The notes beneath the pieces were generated by a model. It searched no databases, was not told where the DNA came from, and saw only the letters and a program-made list of their open reading frames with translations. DNA of 64,000 nt. Origin: UBA7702 sp040776805. GTDB lineage: Bacteria; Bacillota; Dehalobacteriia; UBA7702. Position 1 is the stretch's first letter; each line of letters opens with the position of its first letter. A program made the translations under genes and the position numbers. The stretch lies in the NCBI GenBank assembly GCA_040776805.1, contig JAXGZS010000002.1:278759-342758 (forward strand), read 5' to 3'. This document shows, in pieces, positions 43,240 through 52,537 of this stretch.

Positions 43240-44073
43240 ATGCTCAAACCGATTCTTTTCCTACTCGCCGCCGTGCTCTTCCTCTGGCTTTACTGGGGGA
43301 ACACGACGATCAAAGTAACAAAAATCCGCGTTGTCAGCAAGGCGCTGCCGGCCTCCTTCGCCGGCTTCGTCATTGCCCATGTCTCCGATTTGCATAACAC
43401 GGAATTTGGCAGCAAGCAAAAAAACCTGCTGAAGGCTATTGCCGCATCGTCTCCCCATTTGATTGCCGTCACCGGCGATCTCATCGACTCCCGCCGCACC
43501 GATATAAAAAAGGCCCTGACCTTCATCGAAGGCGCCGCAAAGATCGCCCCGGTCTATTACGTCACCGGCAACCATGAATCAAGGATCGCCGCTTACCCCC
43601 AGTTTGAGACATCTTTGCTGGATCAGGGCGCCGTTGTTTTAAGAAACGCGGGAGCGACGGTGAAACGGGGCGACGATCGTATCCGCCTTTGGGGCTTGGA
43701 CGACCCCACCTTCAGCAGAGAACACGGAAGGATAAAAAACCGGCTCATCACCGATAAGGCACTGAGCAGCCTGGCAAAGGAGGAGGATCTCTATACGGTC
43801 TTGCTCTCCCACCGCCCGGAATTGTTTGATCTTTACGTGGATCACGGCATCGACCTCGCCCTTTGCGGCCACGCCCATGGCGGTCAGGTACGTTTGCCGC
43901 TGATCGGCGGACTGTACGCACCGAACCAAGGACGGTTCCCCGCCTATCAAAACGGTCTCTACCAAAAAGGCTCCACCGGAATGGTGGTCAGCCGAGGCCT
44001 GGGCAATAGCCTCGATCCCCTGCGGATCAACAACCGCCCTGAATTGGTCGTCGTCACCTTGGGAACAGAATAA
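43240..44073 (+). CDS. Membrane-anchored metallophosphoesterase (YkuE-like)
   Basis: A 277-residue protein with one N-terminal membrane segment (FLLAAVLFLWLYWG) and a calcineurin-like phosphoesterase domain: VSDLHNTEFG, AVTGDLIDSR, VTGNHES, LSHRPE and GHAHGGQ, giving the full dimetal site. Relatives (YkuE, UDP-diacylglucosamine pyrophosphatase-like) act on envelope phosphoesters; the substrate here is unknown. It is monocistronic, divergent from manA. Confidence 0.85.
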   Translation: MLKPILFLLAAVLFLWLYWGNTTIKVTKIRVVSKALPASFAGFVIAHVSDLHNTEFGSKQKNLLKAIAASSPHLIAVTGDLIDSRRTDIKKALTFIEGAAKIAPVYYVTGNHESRIAAYPQFETSLLDQGAVVLRNAGATVKRGDDRIRLWGLDDPTFSREHGRIKNRLITDKALSSLAKEEDLYTVLLSHRPELFDLYVDHGIDLALCGHAHGGQVRLPLIGGLYAPNQGRFPAYQNGLYQKGSTGMVVSRGLGNSLDPLRINNRPELVVVTLGTE

Positions 44074-44086
44074 AAGAATAAAAATA

Positions 44087-44131
44087 CGCCTCATTTCCGA
44101 AGAATCTTCGAAAATGAGGCGCTACTTTTTG
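44087..44131. terminator. Bidirectional terminator between phosphoesterase and LCP genes
   Basis: A 16-bp near-perfect stem CGCCTCATTTCCGAAG/CTTCGAAAATGAGGCG with T-rich flanks on both sides. Confidence 0.88.
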
Positions 44132-44154
44132 TTTCAAGGGATGATAGGTAAGCT

Positions 44155-45303
44155 TTATTGACTTTCCTCATAGATGATGGAATGCAGCCGCTCTGCCGCG
44201 GCGTCAAGATCGTAATGCCAATACCAAACGCCGTCGCTATCCGTACCACCGCTGAGATCGGTTTCATAATTCTCATCGGGTATCGTATTTTGCACAACGG
44301 CGAAATCCCGCAGCATAAGCGGCGCAAGTTTCATGATATCCGCCGTGCTCAATGAGGTTTCCACGATGGCGGAAAAGCGGCGCACGAACCTCGGATATTC
44401 CAGCTTGCTCATGCCTTTCAACGACTCAAAAATCGCGTTCAGGATTTCCTGCTGGCGGCCGGCCCGGGCGTTATCCGTATCGATCTTGCGGATGCGGGAA
44501 TAACAGATGGCCTGCTGACCGTTGAGCAAAACGCTGCCGGAAGAAGTCAGATGCTCTCCGTCGGGGAACGCGTCATCCATCATAATATTGATGGTGCTCA
44601 TTTCTTCGTCGGTGATGGTGATCGTCACGCCGCCGACGGCGTCGACAATATCCACCAATTGCTCAAAATTGACGGTGGCGTACTCTTTGATATCCAATTT
44701 AAATACCTGATTCAGGGTTTTTACCGCCAATTCAGGGCCACCGTAGGCGTAAGCATGATTGATTTTCGTTTCACCGTGGCCGTCAATGGGTACTTTGGAA
44801 TCCCGCAGGATGGAAGTCATTTTCACATTTCCGTGGATCAGATCCGCCGAGAGAATCAGGATCGCGTCGGAACGTCCCGTATCAGTATGATCCCTGGTAT
44901 CCACGCCAAAAAAGGCGATATTCAGCACGCCGATTTCTCCCGGGGCGGTGATCCCCAAGGACGCGTCGTCTTTGGGAAAACGCTGCGTGTCCAAACTGCC
45001 TAAGAGATAAAAATAGGTGATCCCGAAAAGTGCTATGAAAAACAGGAGGATCAAGCCGATGATTTTCAGCACTTTTTTCCCTTTTCCCCTTTTATGGGGA
45101 CGGGATTTTTGGGGCGTATTGCGGCCTTCGTCGCCGTATACGCTGTTTTTTTGGCGGTGGCCGCCAAAAACCGAATTCTCGGCAGCGACATCCCGCAATT
45201 GTCGGCGGCGTCGCTCTTTATGAGAATGAACCGGCGGTGCAGAAGATTTACGGCGTCCGCTCTGCCCTTCCGGTTCCCGGTTATAATTTTCTTCTCTGTA
45301 CAT
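44155..45303 (-). CDS. LytR-CpsA-Psr (LCP) family wall-polymer ligase
   Basis: A 382-residue type II membrane protein. A long basic cytoplasmic head (about 1-78) precedes one membrane helix (KIIGLILLFFIALFGITYFYL), then the extracytoplasmic LCP domain. This has the Asp/Arg residues that bind pyrophosphate lipid: FFGVDTRDHTDTGRSDAILI, SILRDSKV, KINHAYAYGG, and SRIRKIDTDNARAGRQQEI. It transfers teichoic-acid-like or other glycopolymers from undecaprenyl carriers to peptidoglycan, which fits a wall that carries SLH proteins. Confidence 0.9.
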   Translation of the reverse strand: MYREENYNREPEGQSGRRKSSAPPVHSHKERRRRQLRDVAAENSVFGGHRQKNSVYGDEGRNTPQKSRPHKRGKGKKVLKIIGLILLFFIALFGITYFYLLGSLDTQRFPKDDASLGITAPGEIGVLNIAFFGVDTRDHTDTGRSDAILILSADLIHGNVKMTSILRDSKVPIDGHGETKINHAYAYGGPELAVKTLNQVFKLDIKEYATVNFEQLVDIVDAVGGVTITITDEEMSTINIMMDDAFPDGEHLTSSGSVLLNGQQAICYSRIRKIDTDNARAGRQQEILNAIFESLKGMSKLEYPRFVRRFSAIVETSLSTADIMKLAPLMLRDFAVVQNTIPDENYETDLSGGTDSDGVWYWHYDLDAAAERLHSIIYEESQ

Positions 45304-45468
45304 ATTATATCCTTTTTTGTGTCGAGAAATAAGAACAGAGACATTATATCACATTTGGGGAAATATGCAAACTTTTGCGGTTCGCCTAAAAAAGCGCCGC
45401 CGTTGTCATAAGGAGGCCATATGCGGCTTCTTTCGCTTGTTTTAAGAATATTAATGAAACTTTAATGA

Positions 45469-46491
45469 TTATCCCTGATCCGCCAGTTCATAGATGAGGC
45501 GCTCCGTTTTTTGCCAGCCGAGGCAAGGGTCGGTGATGGATTGACCGTAAACCTTACCGCCCACACTTTGGCAGCCGTCTTCCAGGTAGCTTTCCACCAT
45601 CAACCCTTTGACAAGGCCTGCGACATCCTTGCTGTAGCGGCGGGAGTGGAGCACTTCCTTACAGATGCGGATCTGCTCAAAGGGTTCCTTGCCGGAATTG
45701 CAGTGGTTGGCGTCAACGATGACGGCTTTATTGATCAGCTCCCCTTCGGCGTAGAGGTAAAAAAGCTGCATCAAGTCTTCGTAGTGGTAATTGGGAGACA
45801 TCTTGCCGTAGCGGTCCACAGAACCCCTTAAAATCGCGTGGGCCAAAGGATTGCCGTGGGAAACCACTTCCCAGCCACGATAGATAAACATATGGGCGGT
45901 TTGCGCCGCTGTTACGGCATTGATCATGATGTTGAGATCACCGCTGGTGGGGTTTTTCATGCCCACGGGAATGGAAAGACCGCTGGCCGTTAAACGGTGC
46001 TGTTGATTTTCCACGGAACGAGCGCCCACCGCCAAGTAGGAAATCAAATCGGAAAGATAGCGGTAGTCTTCCGGATAGAGCATTTCATCGGCGCTGGTCA
46101 AACCGGTTTCCTCGATGACCCTCAGGTGCATTTTGCGGATGGAAACAAGCCCTTCCAACATATCCGGTTCTTTGCTGGGATCGGGCTGATGGGCCATGCC
46201 CTTGTAGCCTTTGCCAGTGGTACGGGGCTTATTACAATAAATTCTGGGAATGAGCAGGAGCTTCTCCCGCACTTCCTCTCCAAGCTTGGCCAAACGGTGA
46301 ACATACTCCATGACTGCGTCTTCCCGGTCGGCGGAGCAAGGGCCGACGATCAGCAAAAGGCGCTGGCTTTCCCCTTTTAAAATCGCGGCAATTTCCTTAT
46401 CCCGTTTTTCCTTGAGGTTGGCACAAGCTTCGGAAAGAGGATACTTCGCTTTCACTGCCATGGGAATTGGTAGTTTTCTTAAAAAATTCAT
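45469..46491 (-). CDS. 3-deoxy-7-phosphoheptulonate (DAHP) synthase, AroG/AroF type
   Basis: A 340-residue type I-alpha DAHP synthase, first enzyme of the shikimate pathway (PEP + erythrose-4-P). Motifs: LLIVGPCSADREDAV, RIYCNKPRTTGKGYKG, GARSVENQQHR, GMKNPTSGDLNI, VIVDANHCNSGK. No extra ACT or chorismate-mutase domain is fused. Single gene between LCP and spoVT; how it is regulated is not visible. Confidence 0.93.
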   Translation of the reverse strand: MNFLRKLPIPMAVKAKYPLSEACANLKEKRDKEIAAILKGESQRLLLIVGPCSADREDAVMEYVHRLAKLGEEVREKLLLIPRIYCNKPRTTGKGYKGMAHQPDPSKEPDMLEGLVSIRKMHLRVIEETGLTSADEMLYPEDYRYLSDLISYLAVGARSVENQQHRLTASGLSIPVGMKNPTSGDLNIMINAVTAAQTAHMFIYRGWEVVSHGNPLAHAILRGSVDRYGKMSPNYHYEDLMQLFYLYAEGELINKAVIVDANHCNSGKEPFEQIRICKEVLHSRRYSKDVAGLVKGLMVESYLEDGCQSVGGKVYGQSITDPCLGWQKTERLIYELADQG

Positions 46492-46578
46492 ATTATATCA
46501 CTTCTTTACATTTTAACGTTTTCCGAGTAGCATACAAAAAAAATCATAAGATTATAATGTAATTATTATAATACAAAA

Positions 46579-46606
46579 AGAGACAAAGCGCAAGCGCCTT
46601 GTCTCT
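46579..46606 (-). terminator. Terminator of spoVT
   Basis: AGAGACAAAGCGC/GCGCCTTGTCTCT stem with a 2-base loop, followed by TTTTTG on the minus strand. Confidence 0.8.
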
Positions 46607-46691
46607 ATCATCTATCTCCCTCGGCTAACACACCGCCATACGCGGTTTTTTGATACGTCCACACAGCATGACGGCGACGAAAAATTTCCGC

Positions 46692-47255
46692 TTATTGTTC
46701 CAGTTGTTTGGCGAGGAACCCCGCGGCGGTTTCCGCAAGTTTTTGTTCCAAATCGCCCATGACGACGCCTTTTTCTTTGGAGCAGATCAGCACCGCGCCG
46801 ATGACGTCGCCGCCGGGAATCACCGGGGCGATGCAGAAGCACTCCATCTCATTTTCCTCTTCGCCGTCTAAAATGGAAAAGGCCTTTTTGTTCACTTCTT
46901 CATGGATACGGTTGACCACCAAGGTGCGTCGGTCGTCCATGACTTTTTCAACAATCGCGCCGATCCGCTGATGCAGAAATTCCTTTTTCGAGCCGCCGCT
47001 GACGGCGATCACTTCATCCCTGTCGGCAATCAGCACGGTGGTATGGATGGAATTGCTCAGGGCGTCGGCGTATTCTCTGGCAAAGTCCGAGAGGGAAGTA
47101 ATGGGGGAGTATTTTTTCAGAATGACTTCGCCTTCCCTGTCAACGTATATTTCCAGGGGGTCGCCTTCTTTAATCCGCATGGTGCGGCGAATCTCTTTGG
47201 GAATAACAACGCGGCCGAGATCATCAATGCGTCTCACGATTCCTGTGGCTTTCAT
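46692..47255 (-). CDS. spoVT: Stage V sporulation protein T
   Basis: A 187-residue AbrB-type regulator. The N-terminal swapped-hairpin DNA-binding domain (MKATGIVRRIDDLGRVVIPKEIRR...) matches SpoVT nearly residue for residue, and a C-terminal GAF-like domain (about 55-180) follows. It acts in the forespore under sigma-G to tune spore genes. AGGAGGATAAGAT precedes the ATG. It is good evidence that the organism forms spores. Confidence 0.93.
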   Translation of the reverse strand: MKATGIVRRIDDLGRVVIPKEIRRTMRIKEGDPLEIYVDREGEVILKKYSPITSLSDFAREYADALSNSIHTTVLIADRDEVIAVSGGSKKEFLHQRIGAIVEKVMDDRRTLVVNRIHEEVNKKAFSILDGEEENEMECFCIAPVIPGGDVIGAVLICSKEKGVVMGDLEQKLAETAAGFLAKQLEQ

Positions 47256-47420
47256 ATCTTATCCTCCTAAAGGTCGTTTTCCTCTTTCTATTTTTACCTG
47301 AAAAAGAAAATTTATACTTTTGAGTTCCTGTTTTTTGCATACCATCAAAACAAGAAACTAGAGAAGTTTCAACTGAAAAGTTTTAATAAGAATCCAAGAA
47401 ATTACATATAACTATTTATA

Positions 47421-47449
47421 TTGACAGGTAAATAGCAATGTGATACCAT
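47421..47449 (+). promoter_or_regulatory. Promoter of the AT-rich secreted-protein gene
   Basis: TTGACA (47421-47426), 17-base spacer, TACCAT (47444-47449). The 47256-47574 gap is AT-rich and otherwise holds only the spoVT ribosome site (AGGAGG) on the other strand. Confidence 0.5.
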
Positions 47450-47574
47450 AAAATCACAGACAAATGGTTATTCTAAAGAAGGGAGGGCCGTGCAGAACAT
47501 ATTCTGTCTATAACAACGTTCACCATTATGTAATCACACATGCAAACAATGAAATGCCAAAAAAGGAGTAAATT

Positions 47575-48512
47575 ATGAAAAAATCAGTTTTAACCATCGT
47601 AATTTTTGCATTTTTTCTATGTCTGCCTTGCGGTGTTTCCGCAAACACTGAAAACAACATAAATGATACGGGAATAGACCCTACTACATCTATTGATGCA
47701 GTAAGTGACAAAGATACCGATACAATGGTGATTGATGAATCTGAGATTTTTAATGATTTAAAAAAAATGACAGAATCACAGTTGACAATAAAAGGTTATA
47801 GCCAGCAGGAAATTAGTATGATTAAAGATAATAGTTATGTTGATCTGATTCGGGAAAGAGCTAAGTTACCAGACAACGAATTGTCTAACATGGGTTATAC
47901 AGCGAAAGAAATTTCTATACTTAAGGATCCTAACGCGACCGATGCCCAACTAATGTCCGCTAATATCAATAACTTTACAGCTACATCAAAAATTGAGAAG
48001 TTTTTGTACGCATCGGGTGCAAATTATACCTATGCGGCTGTATTTATGTCTTGGAATGGTCAAAAACCCCCTTCTGCTGTTTTAAAGGTGTTATCGTTCT
48101 CGCCTGGCGTCAAGGCATGACATTCATGCCTTATTCTGAACATAATCAATGTAGATACACATTGTATAGGCGAAATACAATGACCGGAGTTACAACAATG
48201 ACAACAACTGGATTCACCAATAATGATCGAGTGGATTTTAATGCTGTAAAAACTTCACACAACTTGCTAACAGCAGCTACAACACCACCAACGGCAAAAA
48301 TGTTTTGTTACAAAGGCGCGGCCAGAGCGATAATGAAACGTCAAGGCAACATGCCATATCTTGAAACATTGTGCTCTTATGCTCATTATGCCTCTTTAAA
48401 GAATACTTCTATCAGTATCGGTTTTGGCCCCTTCTCAATCGGTTATAACCCAGATACTCAATATAAAGAACAACTACATTGCTATACAGACACTCAATTC
48501 GATTGGCGGTGA
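47575..48512 (+). pseudogene. AT-rich secreted protein gene with frameshift, function unknown
   Basis: The first frame (47575-48120) has a signal peptide (KKSVLTIVIFAFFLCLPCGVSA) and two short repeated units (LTIKGYSQQEISMIKDNSY and LSNMGYTAKEISILKDPNA), then YTYAAVFMSWNGQKPP. A second frame, overlapping from 48051, continues ...KGVIVLAWRQGMTFMPYSEHN to TGA 48510-48512. The break is near AAAAACCCCC (about 48062-48072). Restored, it would be a secreted protein of about 310 residues. Base composition is clearly lower in GC than its neighbours, suggesting transfer. Not a family I recognise. Confidence 0.65.
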
Positions 48513-48538
48513 TTATCCGCAAGTGAGGAGCGTTTTCA

Positions 48539-49369
48539 ATGAAAAGAATCCAGATCGTTCTCTGCTCCCTGCTCATGGCTTTTTTGGCCGTGGGCTGCGG
48601 CAATCAAGACGATGAAGCTTCCAAATATCAGACCATGATTCCGGCACAGACCTACACCTATTACGCCGTGTCTCCCGACGAAGCGGAAATCACCCTGGAC
48701 ATGGAGTTCTTCTGCCCTGCCTCGATTTCCAAAACAGATCTGGCCGAAACCGCTTTCACCTTGGGCAACAGCGGCGCCATCCGAGTGGTGAAAAGTGAAA
48801 TCATGTCCACTGCCGATATTGAGGAGGCCGACTACTACCTTGCCCAGGTATTGCTGACCTTGGACGTAGAGACCATGGCCGCGGATATCCTCTCTTTTCA
48901 CAGCCTCACCTATACGGTACCGGGAAAGGATCCCCAATTTCTCCATCTTGGGCCCACCATCATCGACCGGCATTTCGCCGCTGACCAAAACGCCGAAATC
49001 CTCAGTATAGAGGAACAAAACAGTATCGTGACGCCGACCACGCAGGTGACCGAGTACCGTGGCTATCCCGACAATCCCAATTATTACTTTGATTTGTGGG
49101 AAATCTACCCGGAAATCATGTTTTACCAGGTGCGGCCGGTCTGGCAGTACACCGTAGACGGCCAGTTATATTATACTTTTCAGCAGAAAGACGACGGTAT
49201 GCTGCAACAAATTGACGTTTCCAGCGTTCCTCAAGAAGGCGGACTGAAATCGACGCTAAAGGCCTTTCAGGATGCCTACGCCCCCTACAAAGAGGCCTAT
49301 GACGCGGGACAAGCCGGCCGCGATACAAACCCGGATCCCCCGTCATACGATCGGTTCATTATCAGATAA
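48539..49369 (+). CDS. Predicted lipoprotein, function unknown
   Basis: A 276-residue lipoprotein: signal peptide MKRIQIVLCSLLMAFLAVGC with the lipobox Cys20, then a mature part that is mostly beta (YYAVSPDEAEITLDMEFFCPA, YYFDLWEIYPEIMFYQVRPVWQY). GTGAGGAG precedes ATG 48539. It follows the AT-rich pseudogene by 26 bases but has normal GC content, so the two differ in origin. No homologue recognised. Confidence 0.7.
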   Translation: MKRIQIVLCSLLMAFLAVGCGNQDDEASKYQTMIPAQTYTYYAVSPDEAEITLDMEFFCPASISKTDLAETAFTLGNSGAIRVVKSEIMSTADIEEADYYLAQVLLTLDVETMAADILSFHSLTYTVPGKDPQFLHLGPTIIDRHFAADQNAEILSIEEQNSIVTPTTQVTEYRGYPDNPNYYFDLWEIYPEIMFYQVRPVWQYTVDGQLYYTFQQKDDGMLQQIDVSSVPQEGGLKSTLKAFQDAYAPYKEAYDAGQAGRDTNPDPPSYDRFIIR

Positions 49370-49387
49370 TTAAAATGAAAACAATAC

Positions 49388-49429
49388 AAAACGAAAGGGG
49401 TTGTCACGATTGACAACCCCTTTCGTTTT
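49388..49429 (+). terminator. Strong rho-independent terminator
   Basis: About 19-bp stem AAACGAAAGGGGTTGTCA/TGACAACCCCTTTCGTTT with loop CGAT, followed by a T-rich tract made of repeated TTTCGTT units. Confidence 0.92.
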
Positions 49430-49536
49430 GTTTCGTTCGTTTCGTTTCGTTTTGTTTTCGGCCTTCTCTTGCCATCTATTTATATATTGTCTTGTTTTTA
49501 TCTACAAGCCATTTATGCTGTTAAGAAAGCCTTAAA

Positions 49537-50928
49537 TTATAGTCTACCCTTTTTCTGCGAGTTGCGAATGAATATTTCCCCTAAAACAAGCACCAAAAGG
49601 GTACCGGCGATCAGCATACCACAGGAAAACAGGTTCAGAGGAGAGCCGGGGGTAAAGATGATCACAAAAATCGTGAGCAAAAGCACAAACTGACCGGTGC
49701 GGGCAAAAATCATGCTCACCCAGGGCGGCCCCGGTACTTTATAGGCCCCTTCCGTTCCCGGTCTCGTTTTTTTAAGCTTTAAAAACGCCGCGTAATTGAT
49801 AATGTAAGGGATCAAGAAGATGATGTTGGTAAAGGAAAACAGGCTCCAGAAAAGATCCGCGGCATTGGTGGCAACGAAGCTATAAATAACAGCAAGCACA
49901 GTACCAACGGTGCCCGTAATCAAGAGCGCCCCCTTGGGAGTATCGTTTTTCTTGTGCATCACACCAAAAGCACGGGGCAGTTCACCGTCTTTCGACGCCC
50001 CGGCGGCCAAACGGCCTGCCGCCGAGATCCAAGTGATGGCCTGGGCAAAAAGGATTGATAAGAAGATGATGCCAAAGCCATAAACAATGACGGCTTTTAC
50101 TGCCGCGGATAAATCCGCAAAAAGGAAGCAATTCATAATCGCGTTCACAATGGACATATCTTTTGCCGGCACGATGATAATGATGGCGAGTATCGCAATG
50201 ATGTAAAGACCCGATACCATGAAGGCGTTGATGATTGTAACCCGGGGAATATCCTTGCGGGGGTTTTTGATGCGGTTTCCCGATGAAGACATGACCTCAA
50301 ACCCCATGTAGTTATAAATCAGCGCGGAGAGAAAAAGAAAGCTCTCATTTACTTTTGGCGTAAAAGCCTTTAGAGAAAGATCATTGGCTGCCACGTGCCC
50401 TTTGGACAAATAGATGATCGCCATAAGAGCCATGCCGACGGTTACGACAATTTTAAAAACAGCCGCAAGATTTGTAACAAGCGTCGTCGCTCTTAAAGGC
50501 CGCATACTGACGAAAATGATGAACCAAACGAGCGTGATCGACATGATAAGTTCATAAAGAAAGCCGATTTCGCCAACGAAAATCTGACAAAAGACGCTGG
50601 CTGTAAAAATCGTTGTCGAAGATATCCAAATCGCGTTATTAGCCCAGTATAACCAGGACATACGGGCGCCCCAGCGGGGACCATAGGCCATTTTCACCCA
50701 AGCATACATGCCTCCCTCGGCGGGGTAATTCGCTCCCAATTCCGCCATGATCAATCCGGAAGGAAGAACAAACAACAGGGTGATCACAAGTGACCAGGTA
50801 ATTGCCGAAGCGCCCATGGATGCCACAGGCCCCACTGTGTCAAGAAAGAACATCACGCAAATCATACCTAAAAAGATATCACGACGTTTTAACATATCTT
50901 GATTATTTATAACCGCATGATTCTTCAT
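49537..50928 (-). CDS. APC-superfamily permease (first of two)
   Basis: A 463-residue membrane transporter with about twelve spans. APC features: MGASAITWSLV in TM1, ELGANYPAEGGMYAWVKMAYG in the TM2 region, and YNYMGFEVMSSSGNRIKNPRKDIPR. ATG 50928 (MKNHAVINNQ) lies behind AGGTGGG; two GTG codons upstream are alternatives. It is the last gene of the mttB-type cluster, so methylamine or betaine uptake is plausible, but the family transports mostly amino acids. Confidence 0.85.
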   Translation of the reverse strand: MKNHAVINNQDMLKRRDIFLGMICVMFFLDTVGPVASMGASAITWSLVITLLFVLPSGLIMAELGANYPAEGGMYAWVKMAYGPRWGARMSWLYWANNAIWISSTTIFTASVFCQIFVGEIGFLYELIMSITLVWFIIFVSMRPLRATTLVTNLAAVFKIVVTVGMALMAIIYLSKGHVAANDLSLKAFTPKVNESFLFLSALIYNYMGFEVMSSSGNRIKNPRKDIPRVTIINAFMVSGLYIIAILAIIIIVPAKDMSIVNAIMNCFLFADLSAAVKAVIVYGFGIIFLSILFAQAITWISAAGRLAAGASKDGELPRAFGVMHKKNDTPKGALLITGTVGTVLAVIYSFVATNAADLFWSLFSFTNIIFLIPYIINYAAFLKLKKTRPGTEGAYKVPGPPWVSMIFARTGQFVLLLTIFVIIFTPGSPLNLFSCGMLIAGTLLVLVLGEIFIRNSQKKGRL

Positions 50929-51023
50929 TGCCACAAAACCCACCTACCTTTAAATCATTGCTTATGAAACATAGGCTATCGCGCCAACGATACCTTGGCT
51001 TTTCTTCAAGCGGATCACGAACG

Positions 51024-52451
51024 CTATTTAGAAGCTTCTTTTTCTCTCGCTTCGATCCGCTTACGGTTGATATTGAAAACCTCGCCCAAACCAACGCCGG
51101 CCAGGAAGCCGATGCCTAAGGCGATGCCGCCGATCCAATCCATGGGCTGACCGGGTACCCAGAAGAAAAGCATCATGGTAAAGATAATGACCAGCTGACA
51201 AAAACGGTTGACACCGATACCGAACCAATCGGGACCGGGGAAACGGTAAGCACGCTTCGTATCCTTATCGGTCAGACGCAGTTTAATGAAGGCCGAGAAG
51301 CAAAGGATAAACGGCAACAGGAAGATGAGACTGGTGAAAGAGAATAAAGTCCAGAAGAGATCGCTGGCACTACCGCCGGCGAAAGAAGATAATAGTCCAT
51401 AAACAACGATGACGACGGTGGAAACGATGCCGATGATCACGGCGCTGCCCAAAGGCGCGCCTTTTTTGGTGGTGCTACCGAAAACTTTCGGCATTTCATG
51501 GTTGGCGGCGGATTCCACTGCCATATAACCGGCTGCCTGCATCCAGGCGGGACCTTGGGAAATCAGGGTATAAAGGAAGATGATACCGACGATGACGTAA
51601 AAAGCAATGCCAAGATTACCGGTAAAGGTCAGAATGAAGCAATTCAGGATGCCGTTGATGATGTCGATGCTTTCCATGGGCGTAATCGTGCAGATCGCAA
51701 GGGTAAAGATGATGTAAATGGCAATGATTAACACCAGATTCGTGAGAATCATGCGGGGTAAATCTCTACCGGGATCTTTGATATTGCTGCCGCCGATGGC
51801 GCTGATGGCGTCAAAGCCCATGACGTTATAAATCAAGGCCGGGAAAAAGGCAAAGGCCGCGCCCATGGTGGGCTTGAAGACGGAAGGACTGAACTCCGTC
51901 GCCATCTGGCCGCCGTTTTTCACCAAAAAAGCAATGGCGCAAAACACAAGACAACCGACAATGGTCAATTTGGCGATACCGCCGAGGTTACGCACGCGGG
52001 TCGATTCATTTTGGGGCTGCGCGGCAAGAAACACATAGACCCAAACAAGAATGCAGGAAGCGGCGAGGTACCAAAAGAACGGGATTTCAAATCCGCTCAA
52101 TAACGTAATCATCTTGCTGACCACGTCCATCACGAAGATGGTAGCGGAAGCGACCCAAATCGCGTTGTTCAGCCAATAATACCAGGCGACCCGGCAGGCG
52201 TTGTTGGCGCCTAAGGAAATTTTCACCCAATGGTAAAGGCCGCCCTCAGAGGGGTAGGTGGAACCCAGCTCCGCTGTGGTCAAAGCGGAAGGCAGGAAAA
52301 AAATCACGCCCAAAATCAGGTACCAGGTAATGGAACTCAGGCCCATGGCCGAAGAGGCGGTACCGGAATCGAGGAAAAGCATGAACAAGATGATACCCAA
52401 GAATAGATCCCTCGCGCTGAGCGGTTTTGGTTTAACGACTTCAGTACTCAT
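51024..52451 (-). CDS. APC-superfamily permease (second), ending at TAG
   Basis: A 475-residue paralogue of the neighbouring permease with the same motifs (SAMGLSSITWYLI, ELGSTYPSEGGLYHWVKISLG, YNVMGFDAISAIGGSNIKDPGRDLPR). ATG 52451 is well spaced from AAGGAG; ATG 52457 is an alternative. The stop is TAG (51026-51024), rare in this window, and if read as pyrrolysine a TGA follows after only two more codons. It sits directly downstream of the pyrrolysine-type mttB and probably imports a methylated amine or related compound. Confidence 0.85.
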   Translation of the reverse strand: MSTEVVKPKPLSARDLFLGIILFMLFLDSGTASSAMGLSSITWYLILGVIFFLPSALTTAELGSTYPSEGGLYHWVKISLGANNACRVAWYYWLNNAIWVASATIFVMDVVSKMITLLSGFEIPFFWYLAASCILVWVYVFLAAQPQNESTRVRNLGGIAKLTIVGCLVFCAIAFLVKNGGQMATEFSPSVFKPTMGAAFAFFPALIYNVMGFDAISAIGGSNIKDPGRDLPRMILTNLVLIIAIYIIFTLAICTITPMESIDIINGILNCFILTFTGNLGIAFYVIVGIIFLYTLISQGPAWMQAAGYMAVESAANHEMPKVFGSTTKKGAPLGSAVIIGIVSTVVIVVYGLLSSFAGGSASDLFWTLFSFTSLIFLLPFILCFSAFIKLRLTDKDTKRAYRFPGPDWFGIGVNRFCQLVIIFTMMLFFWVPGQPMDWIGGIALGIGFLAGVGLGEVFNINRKRIEAREKEASK

Positions 52452-52490
52452 AATCATATCTCCTTATCGATTTGATTTTCCTTGGGCTGC

Positions 52491-52524
52491 CGAAAAACCG
52501 CACGGTATGACCTGCGGTTTTTCG
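52491..52524 (-). terminator. Hairpin between mttB and permease
   Basis: A 12-bp stem CGAAAAACCGCA/TGCGGTTTTTCG with a 10-base loop. There is no real T-run after the stem, so it may be a weak terminator or an mRNA-stabilising hairpin that sets mttB above the permeases. Confidence 0.55.
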
Positions 52525-52537
52525 ACTGCCTCATCGT

